Made by a program: the position numbers and the translations under genes. 64,000 nt of DNA, from NCBI RefSeq assembly GCF_029227915.1, contig NC_079882.1, forward strand, positions 23,565,001-23,629,000. Reading direction: 5' to 3'. This document shows, one piece after another, positions 7,102-13,308 of this stretch. Origin of the DNA: Hydractinia symbiolongicarpus (lineage: Eukaryota; Cnidaria; Hydrozoa; Anthoathecata; Hydractiniidae). Within the stretch, counting starts at the first letter, position 1, and every line of letters starts with the position of its first letter. A model generated the notes under the pieces. The model had not been told where the DNA came from, did not search any database, and worked only from the letters and a program-made list of their open reading frames with translations.

Positions 7102-7684
7102 CTTTATTATCTATATCTATATTATTATTTGCGTTTAAATTTCTTCCAGCGATATAATGCCTACCTGTAATTAGACCCACACTGATTGGTGATAGTAGTG
7201 ATCCGAACTTATAATACAAATCGCACGTGAACCTTTGAAGGGCGGAGTTTAGGAATGGGTCATTCTCCAGGTCATCACTCAGAGCCTTTTGATTTTTTAT
7301 GCCCAGAGCTGTACAGGCGCCCATGGAGTACATGTGGATTATTGACTGTCCCAAAGACTTTACCATTTGACCGGATAGTTTAGCCTCGTATATGGTGAAC
7401 AGTTTATCCACCTCATCATTCTTGAGCTTCTGGATCTCCGCCTCCGTATACATCTTACCAAGATATAACTTACTATTTCCGGTCAGCACACACTCGAGCA
7501 ATTTTTGTCTCTTCCCATCATCCCGGGCATCCTGTTCATCGATAAAAATTATGTTGTCAATTGCTGTTTCGGCCATTTTCAATAGCGATAGGTATTTTTT
7601 AATACAAAAAAGGCAAAAACTAACCAATAACAGCAATAGCGCCACGGCTGTCACCAGTAATATGAAATTTATATATTCTATCAT
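7055..7684 (-). CDS. Polinton membrane-anchored protein (209 aa)
   Basis: The protein starts with a strong hydrophobic anchor at residues 6-28, then a mixed helical domain at 37-180 without a recognised motif and an Asn/Asp-rich tail. A second ATG at residue 37 could give a form without the anchor. The gene heads the minus-strand block 7,684 to 5,826. Its upstream region is an 11-bp tandem repeat, which is unusual for a promoter. Confidence 0.6.
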   Translation of the reverse strand: MIEYINFILLVTAVALLLLLVSFCLFCIKKYLSLLKMAETAIDNIIFIDEQDARDDGKRQKLLECVLTGNSKLYLGKMYTEAEIQKLKNDEVDKLFTIYEAKLSGQMVKSLGQSIIHMYSMGACTALGIKNQKALSDDLENDPFLNSALQRFTCDLYYKFGSLLSPISVGLITGRHYIAGRNLNANNNIDIDNKDVRGTDSYSGDNEEP

Positions 7685-7689
7685 GGTAC

Positions 7690-7783
7690 TATAGGAGTCT
7701 ATAGGAGTATTATAGGAGTATTATAGGAGTATTATAGGAGTATTATAGGAGTATTATAGGAGAGTCTTATAGGAGTCTATAGA
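7690..7783. repeat. 11-bp tandem repeat upstream of a viral gene
   Basis: The unit TATAGGAGTAT is repeated about five times without change between roughly 7,700 and 7,760, flanked by shortened variants (TATAGGAGTCT). It fills the space between the start at 7,684 and the hairpin at 7,796. Confidence 0.85.
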
Positions 7784-7795
7784 TCTGTTAGATAC

Positions 7796-7822
7796 TTTTG
7801 TTACAAGACTCTTGTAACAAAA
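7796..7822 (-). terminator. 3' hairpin after the packaging ATPase
   Basis: A perfect 12-bp stem (TTTTGTTACAAG with CTTGTAACAAAA) has a 3-nt loop, 10 bp after the ATPase stop at 7,833. It has the same GTTAC/GTAAC core and the same preceding T run in the transcript sense as the hairpins after the SAP genes. Confidence 0.7.
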
Positions 7823-7832
7823 AACGTCCAAT

Positions 7833-8429
7833 CTAGCAAATCACGTGAGTTCTTGGATGTTCCATCCTCATGACTAAATGTGTATATTTTCCATCTTTTA
7901 GCCTTTCCTTAACCTTCTGGATCTCCGATGATTCAATGACATCATTCTCTTCGTGGATGGTTGCGAGATCATGTCTGTCCTTCGGATACCACACATATAA
8001 CATTTTTGCCTGCCTTCGTAAGTTCTTCGGTATCGCGGTGTATGATTGTGTGAGTAGCCACATGGTGTGGTTTCGATGCCGACCGCTGATGGCCAGCTCC
8101 AGAAGCGGTTGCCTCTTTTTGTCCAGTTTCTCATCCGCGATGATGTCGTCGATCAGGAATAATGTTTTGTACCCGGCACAGAAATCCGTCATCTTTTGAA
8201 TCCATTCGTACAACATGCCCATGGGCTCAATTAGAATCACATATCTGTCGTTCCAAAACCATTTTCGACACATATATGTCTTATTCCATCTTAATGTTGG
8301 ACATATAATCACAATGAAATCAAAGTGATCAAAGTATTCACTCTCTAGTAGCGTTACAACGCGTCTGGATTTTCCGCAGCCCGTGGGACCGACGAATAAT
8401 GCCGTGTGAGGATCTTTCATGTAGTCCAT
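7833..8429 (-). CDS. A32/FtsK-HerA type genome-packaging ATPase
   Basis: This 198-residue protein should use ATP to move viral DNA into the capsid. Walker A is GPTGCGKS at residues 14-21, Walker B is LFLIDD near residues 90-95, and a SGRHRNHTMWLLTQSY segment follows, as in A32-type packaging ATPases. I chose the ATG at 8,429, one base after the capsid stop (TAAGATG), over the ATG at 8,456, because the shorter form starts close to the Walker A strand as is usual. The gene directly follows the capsid gene, the normal Polinton order. Confidence 0.9.
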   Translation of the reverse strand: MDYMKDPHTALFVGPTGCGKSRRVVTLLESEYFDHFDFIVIICPTLRWNKTYMCRKWFWNDRYVILIEPMGMLYEWIQKMTDFCAGYKTLFLIDDIIADEKLDKKRQPLLELAISGRHRNHTMWLLTQSYTAIPKNLRRQAKMLYVWYPKDRHDLATIHEENDVIESSEIQKVKERLKDGKYTHLVMRMEHPRTHVIC

Positions 8430-8430
8430 C

Positions 8431-9336
8431 TTAATATAGTACATCCATAATTTCACCGTTTTGAATATTTAATTGAGCATCCATGATTAGATATATGTAG
8501 GCGTTTAAGGATCCCGCGGTTTCGGCCGTCTTTTCAACTTGCAGTGTGATCCCCTCGCTCGCATTTTCAATCCGTCGGCCGGTCCCGTGCAGTGAGTTTT
8601 CATCTATGGTTCTGAAATCCAGCCATAGAGCATATTTCGTGGTTAGGTAGTCCGCGACCTTCACATCATGTAGTTGCAGATGTTTCTGTATTTCACCGGC
8701 GTTACCATCCCTTTGTTTGCCCTCCGCGAAATACTTGCATATTTCACCATAATGCTCAAACGGTTGCATCCCCTGAGCGAAAAGTTGGTTAGGCTTACCC
8801 TCAACTATGGCGGATACCTTTTTGATCTTGGGATTGTAGAACTTACCGGTATCTCGTTTGTAAGCTTTCTCTTCCTCAAACAGAACCAATATACCCTTCA
8901 GGGACTTGCACGGTGTATTGAATGACCAATTCCACGTTGTGTCTGACTTATCCACCCTAATTTGTCTATGTCTCAGAAACCTGTCATAGAGTACGGCCAT
9001 GTTTTGGTATTCATTTGAGATGAATCTGGCGAGTGTGGGTTGTGTCACAATCTCATATTCGAGAGATATGTTGGAGATTTTGTATTTAGCATCCGGCGCG
9101 GGTGCCGATGCGGCACCGGAAGGTTTGGTTGGTGTTGATAATACTACCCTGTCATAATTGTTGAATGTTATCTCATAACACAGCCTATTACCTAATCCGG
9201 CCTGATAATAAGGAATCGTGCTATCCAACATTTCAAAATCTAGTGGTATGGTGAACTTGTTTTTGTATGCATCATAGATTGCTTTGTCCGCTACCTCCGA
9301 TGTATCTTTATCCGCGGCTCCAACTCTCAGTTTCAT
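8431..9336 (-). CDS. Major capsid protein, C-terminal part (split frame)
   Basis: This 301-residue frame begins at an ATG that overlaps the stop of the preceding frame (ATGA). It is rich in beta-type sequence and contains segments such as IPLDFEMLDSTIPYYQAGLG and LCYEITFNNYDRVV that fit a double-jelly-roll capsid protein of the Polinton class. The place next to the ATPase supports this. It probably continues the chain of the frame at 9,333-9,749, for a total near 440 residues. Either a one-base indel broke the gene or the ATGA overlap allows reinitiation or frameshifting. The assignment rests on sequence style and context. Confidence 0.7.
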   Translation of the reverse strand: MKLRVGAADKDTSEVADKAIYDAYKNKFTIPLDFEMLDSTIPYYQAGLGNRLCYEITFNNYDRVVLSTPTKPSGAASAPAPDAKYKISNISLEYEIVTQPTLARFISNEYQNMAVLYDRFLRHRQIRVDKSDTTWNWSFNTPCKSLKGILVLFEEEKAYKRDTGKFYNPKIKKVSAIVEGKPNQLFAQGMQPFEHYGEICKYFAEGKQRDGNAGEIQKHLQLHDVKVADYLTTKYALWLDFRTIDENSLHGTGRRIENASEGITLQVEKTAETAGSLNAYIYLIMDAQLNIQNGEIMDVLY

Positions 9337-9749
9337 GCAATTTTCCGTGACCCTTCATCAAAGATGATACCTTGTCTTATTGCATTTCTTTTTTCAGACT
9401 TGGTTAACCATAAATCTCTGTAGCACCCGAAAAGATCAAAGTCATCAATGCTCAGAATCTCGGTACCCTCGAACTTGATAGCTAGCTTTTTAACAATTGC
9501 CCTCCCTATGTTAGAGACCAATGTTCTCTTCGTGTCGACTTTTGACTCAAGTTCAATGTCGAAACTTATTTTCGAAGTACCCGGAACAATGACATCATCG
9601 TTACCTAAATTAGGGAACCTAATCAGGAGTAACTGGTTCTGATCAATCTCACTCGGGTTGTGAGTGACAATTACTTTTTGATGCGTTCCTTTTACGCCAT
9701 GTGCGATCCTAAGTGAACGCTCTGGGTTTAACTTTTTCCCGTATTCCAT
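9333..9749 (-). CDS. Major capsid protein, N-terminal part (split frame)
   Basis: This 138-residue frame contains a jelly-roll-like stretch (IRFPNLGNDDVIVPGTSKIS, then FDIEL) and a following EGTEILSIDDFDLFGCYRDL segment. It ends at a TGA whose last two bases overlap the next ATG in the other frame. Length and content fit the first jelly roll of the capsid protein continued at 8,431-9,336. Alone it is too short for a double jelly roll. Confidence 0.65.
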   Translation of the reverse strand: MEYGKKLNPERSLRIAHGVKGTHQKVIVTHNPSEIDQNQLLLIRFPNLGNDDVIVPGTSKISFDIELESKVDTKRTLVSNIGRAIVKKLAIKFEGTEILSIDDFDLFGCYRDLWLTKSEKRNAIRQGIIFDEGSRKIA

Positions 9750-9804
9750 GCTATTCCATATTACTTTTATTTTATTTTACTTTAATTCGGTTAATGCTAT
9801 TGTA

Positions 9805-10368
9805 TCATCTGTACGCCGTATCTCTTATGTGAATGGTAACTGTTGTCTTCATACCACCCCATAACACCTTACCATCCTGACCTGTGACTCTCATGGTAAG
9901 TGATTGAAGTAAACCTTTCTTTAGTTTCTTATATTGCGGATTTTTCGGTTCAATATATGTAAAATCACCACCATACTCGGATATATGATATGTCATCAGG
10001 TTGTTGCTATATTCACCATCTTTAAGATTTAACGAGTTATCCAATTCATTAAGATTAAAATGTAGTTCCGTTACACCCTCCATATTGAATATTTTACTCA
10101 ACTTAGAGTTTCTAGCTAGTTGTGTTGATTTTACATCACCTCTCACGATTGAATTCAACTCCCTACCCGTGTAGTGCTGACCCTGTTGTAACCTAACCGT
10201 GGTAACTCCATCGGCCAAGGGTATATCTATTGGAGCTGTAGCTACATATGTGACATTATCTGAAAACGTCTCCACGATCGCAACCTCCTTTGTACCATGT
10301 GAGTTGTCTATCGGTTGATACAAATAGATTTTCTTCTCGCTATTTACGTCCTTTATTGTGATATACAT
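9805..10368 (-). CDS. Probable minor capsid (penton-like) protein
   Basis: This 187-residue, mostly beta-strand protein has Thr/Val-rich alternation and a C-terminal segment (TMRVTGQDGKVLWGG followed by TTVTIHIR) like the last strands of a jelly roll. It lies immediately upstream of the capsid and ATPase genes on the same strand, where Polintons usually place their minor capsid or vertex protein. The function is inferred from position and composition; no diagnostic motif is seen. The ATG at 10,368 is 38 bp from a divergent gene. Confidence 0.5.
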   Translation of the reverse strand: MYITIKDVNSEKKIYLYQPIDNSHGTKEVAIVETFSDNVTYVATAPIDIPLADGVTTVRLQQGQHYTGRELNSIVRGDVKSTQLARNSKLSKIFNMEGVTELHFNLNELDNSLNLKDGEYSNNLMTYHISEYGGDFTYIEPKNPQYKKLKKGLLQSLTMRVTGQDGKVLWGGMKTTVTIHIRDTAYR

Positions 10369-10406
10369 TATTATATTAGAGATTGTGAATATATTTAAAT
10401 CAAAGA
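10369..10406. promoter_or_regulatory. 38-bp divergent promoter
   Basis: The gap between the divergent starts at 10,368 and 10,407 is only 38 bp and almost all A/T. The minus strand carries CTAATATAATA directly before the ATG, as at the 4,476 start. Confidence 0.45.
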
Positions 10407-11591
10407 ATGGATGACATTTTCAGATATAACCCGAATGCGGCATATAAGCCAAATGGAGGGCGGGATCTTCAAATATTGGGCGCTAGGGATCTGTACAAAC
10501 AGGCCATTATTGTGTCTGAAAGTGGCTCTTTCCCCGCTTCCTTTCCTAATATTTTTACCAATTATGAACTTAGTCATAACGCGCAACGTATGAGAATTTG
10601 GAATGAGCAACCTTTTAGATTATGGCAAACCCAGCTAAATTTCGCCACTTGGTGCGCTTCAAGTGCCTGTGGGGTAAGTTCGGAACACCTGAAGGATGGT
10701 AGATCTATGGTCAGGTCAATATATCGTTTTCATGTGTATTATCACATTAGGCGAATCATTAAGCGCCTACAGACACCTCTACCCTTTGAGGATAGCTTCA
10801 ATCGATACGACAATCCCTATTCAAATGAGGAGTTTTTAAAAATCTGCGGCGATTATGGAGTTGATCCCAACTCCATGAAATACAGGGGTCAGAACTTTTT
10901 CAGCTCATATCAAAAAAGACGTAAAGAATATCCGACTCCGGGGTTAAGTTATTTCACAAACGACTCCATGACGCGGTGGATTGTGGAAAAATCCGATGGA
11001 TTTACAAAAACGGGCCTTGTGAAGATCTCGAGCAGTGTCAGGGCCTATGCATATCTTGTTCTTAGTTCTCAAGCCTCAGCGCGATCCTCCATCCTCGGTA
11101 ATGATTCAAGTGCTCTGACCGCCCAAAAAGTTTTTATGAATAACCTTGAGGACATTGTTAACCGTAGGGTCGATATTCAGGAGGACATTAAACGTTATCA
11201 GGATACGTTAAACTACGCTTCAAGTAAGGTTGATTATTCGGTTGGACAAGGTATTTATATGTTACCTAGTGACATGAATCTCAGAATTAAGACCGGTGTG
11301 GTGGGTTACAACAACAAGATTTTGATATCGGGTGAGGATCTTACCATCGGTATTAATCGAAAGGTCAATGTTACCGAAAAAACAGCTGAATCACATAAAA
11401 AGAAGCCGGTAACACCCGATCATCCTGATATCCATCCCGATAAACACATCACCGTACACCACGTGGATACTACAGATAAACACATTACTGCACCTTACCA
11501 CAAAGATACTCCTCCTACACACGAAGATGAGAAGATCGCTCTTGTGATTGTTATGACAACAGGTTATTTCATATGGTATTTGTTTAGATAA
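10407..11591 (+). CDS. Polinton structural-type protein with His-rich tail and C-terminal anchor
   Basis: This is a 394-residue protein. The first 300 residues contain a Trp/Cys-bearing segment (LNFATWCASSACGVSSEHL at about 77-95) and a long Tyr/Arg-rich region. The C-terminal part (345-375) is a His/Asp/Thr/Pro-rich stretch with an imperfect repeat around DKHIT, and residues about 378-393 are hydrophobic. Proteins with the same Trp/Cys segment recur in cnidarian Mavericks to my knowledge, but they have no established function. It begins the rightmost plus-strand block. The metal-binding look of the tail is only suggestive. Confidence 0.6.
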   Translation: MDDIFRYNPNAAYKPNGGRDLQILGARDLYKQAIIVSESGSFPASFPNIFTNYELSHNAQRMRIWNEQPFRLWQTQLNFATWCASSACGVSSEHLKDGRSMVRSIYRFHVYYHIRRIIKRLQTPLPFEDSFNRYDNPYSNEEFLKICGDYGVDPNSMKYRGQNFFSSYQKRRKEYPTPGLSYFTNDSMTRWIVEKSDGFTKTGLVKISSSVRAYAYLVLSSQASARSSILGNDSSALTAQKVFMNNLEDIVNRRVDIQEDIKRYQDTLNYASSKVDYSVGQGIYMLPSDMNLRIKTGVVGYNNKILISGEDLTIGINRKVNVTEKTAESHKKKPVTPDHPDIHPDKHITVHHVDTTDKHITAPYHKDTPPTHEDEKIALVIVMTTGYFIWYLFR

Positions 11592-11844
11592 AGAATGACG
11601 TCAATTAAATGTCAATCAAGCCAGAATAACAATAGAGAAACAATGCATTCCTTACATACCAAATATCCTTAGCAACGGCTACTTTCGTTTTGACTTTTTT
11701 CTTATGTAAACAACTTTCTGGTATGTAAAATATGTAAAATCCTATTGTTATAAGCGTTTGATTGACAGATGGTAGATAACAAAACTGCTTTCCGATAGAA
11801 TCTATAAAGTGGTATAAAGAGATGTAATCGTGAATATAAACACA

Positions 11845-12180
11845 ATGGCTTTTCCAACAGTTGAAGAATTTGAACAAAACATAGAACAAGTTACTCCGAT
11901 CATAAAGTGGAGAGAGCTGCCTAAAAACGATATTTACCTTGTTAAATATGTGAAAGAGATGGAAATATCAAGACCTGGTGCTCTTTCTGAAAAATCTATG
12001 TATGCGGAGGTTCAAGATAGAATGGGAAATAAATATAAGACATGGTTGCCCGCAAGACTTTGTGATGAATTAAAGGATTATAGTTTCAAGGGTGATGCCT
12101 TTGTCAGATCAAATGGTCTCAAACAATCTCAAAATAATCATCAAAATCGATTCTTCAGTTATGACATTATGTGGCGCTAA
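11845..12180 (+). CDS. Small conserved-type Polinton protein, possibly single-strand DNA binding
   Basis: This 111-residue protein starts at the ATG at 11,845; the in-frame extension to 11,830 has only a GTG. It is compact and beta-rich, with segments (PIIKWRELPKNDIYLVKYVKE, broken by a lysine-rich turn, and KYKTWLPARLCDELKDY) that look like a small OB-type fold. Binding of single-stranded DNA is a guess from this shape. It is the last gene of the element on this side and is followed by a hairpin 19 bp after the stop. Confidence 0.5.
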   Translation: MAFPTVEEFEQNIEQVTPIIKWRELPKNDIYLVKYVKEMEISRPGALSEKSMYAEVQDRMGNKYKTWLPARLCDELKDYSFKGDAFVRSNGLKQSQNNHQNRFFSYDIMWR

Positions 12181-12199
12181 ACCTTGCAATGTTGCAATC

Positions 12200-12224
12200 A
12201 TCTTTACTTGTTTCTGGTAAAGAT
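12200..12224 (+). terminator. 3' hairpin after the last Polinton gene
   Basis: The arms ATCTTTAC and GTAAAGAT (8 bp) enclose the loop TTGTTTCTG. Apart from one base it is the reverse complement of the hairpin at 3,199-3,223, although both follow plus-strand genes. Confidence 0.6.
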
Positions 12225-12246
12225 AGACACACATAACACTGTAATT

Positions 12247-12332
12247 GGGGGACACGACAGATGAGGGTGGGTAGGGGGACCCATGGGGCGGGAGGGGGCC
12301 CGGGGGACACGGCGGGGGTTGGGGGGTTGGGG
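12247..12332 (+). other. G-rich tract, possible G-quadruplex, near the right end of the element
   Basis: Many runs of three to six G lie within 86 bp on the plus strand, in a region otherwise A/T-rich. It may belong to the terminal repeat of the element or mark its border. The matching left end is not in view. Confidence 0.5.
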
Positions 12333-12357
12333 CGGATATTATATAGCATGCCCGCTT

Positions 12358-12455
12358 ATTTGACGTAAAGTGGTAAAGTGCACATGGATTTTATCGACTC
12401 TTCTATCGTTGATTTAACGGGGATGATCCATGATTTGACGTGGAATGGTAAAGTG
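12358..12455. repeat. Imperfect direct repeat pair
   Basis: ATTTGACGTAAAGTGGTAAA near 12,358 returns as ATTTGACGTGGAATGGTAAA near 12,433, each followed by GTGC. It may be part of the dispersed repeat that follows. Confidence 0.5.
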
Positions 12456-12494
12456 CTAACGGGGTCTGTCCTAACATCCGCCTTTTCCTATCTC

Positions 12495-12682
12495 TGATGA
12501 CGTCATTAACCCGTCCATTCCAAAACGGATTCGGGGACCCAGGTTTGAGAAAATTACCCAAATTGGTCCTAGGTGGTCCCTATAGTTACCTACGCGGTGA
12601 AAAATCATTGACGTCACCACCTCGTTTCCAAGTTACTTGGCCTCAAAGTTTTAAGTGCACTGTAATGGCTTCATTAATTTAA
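12495..12682 (+). repeat. Dispersed repeat, copy 1
   Basis: This stretch is clearly related over its length to 34,897-35,072: shared blocks include TTTCCAAGTTA and AAAGTTTTAAGTGCA. It has no coding capacity and is probably a non-autonomous transposon. Confidence 0.65.
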
Positions 12683-12772
12683 TATATAAGATATTGACGT
12701 TAAAAGATATTGACAAAAAAACTCGAAAAACTCCCGCATTCAAGTGGTAAAAAATATCGTCTTTGCAAAAGT

Positions 12773-12802
12773 CACAGACAGACAGACAGACAAACAGACA
12801 GA
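12773..12802 (+). repeat. (ACAG)n microsatellite
   Basis: A tetranucleotide run lies about 90 bp after the dispersed repeat and is followed by a TATTATATAGAT-type end. Such tails often close invertebrate non-autonomous elements. Confidence 0.7.
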
Positions 12803-13308
12803 ACTGGCATATTATTATATAGATTATTTTATATTTACCTTGTCAAAAATTGATGCAGGAATAGTAAATCAGTAATCAACTGTGTTGTGTAATTTATTGA
12901 AAATATGTCAAATTATCACATTGAAACCCGACATCGATGCGTGTTTTCCAGGCATTTTGCTAGGCCATAGGTACTAAACAAGCTAAGCCTATAGTCATTT
13001 TGACCTAAAAACAAAATTGACTGAATTAAGCCATGTGTTGTCTTTTATTTTGCTGCTAAAACATGCACATGTTAATTAGGAATACAGAGATCTTTCAAAG
13101 TTTGTTTATTTTCACCACCATCTTCGAATTAAAATTGTTATACTGTGAATAAAATCAAACTGGTCTGATTTTATTAAATTTATTTTTGCAGGATGTTTAA
13201 TAAGTTTAATATGTATGCAGTATTATTTTTTAAGAAATGCACAAAAATTTTAAAACAACTTCAGAACAATATGGTATTCTTAAAATTGAACTTATTTTAT
13301 ATTAATAG

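Larger units (their letters stand above)
1..12332. mobile_element. Maverick/Polinton (adintovirus-like) element, right-hand part
   Basis: A compact block of intronless genes on both strands contains an integrase, a packaging ATPase, capsid-like proteins and many small membrane proteins, which is the gene set of Maverick/Polinton elements. Its GC content is visibly higher than that of the AT-rich host DNA after 12.35 kb. The left end, the terminal inverted repeats, the DNA polymerase B and the protease are not in the window; they presumably lie to the left. The right limit is placed at the end of a G-rich tract and is approximate, since the partner inverted repeat cannot be seen. Most frames are open, which suggests a fairly recent insertion. 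Confidence 0.85.

Noticed and set aside
7796-7822. Bacterial rho-independent terminator
   Set aside because: The stem is A/T-rich and the T run lies before rather than after it in the transcript; the setting is eukaryotic, so an RNA 3' processing role is more likely.
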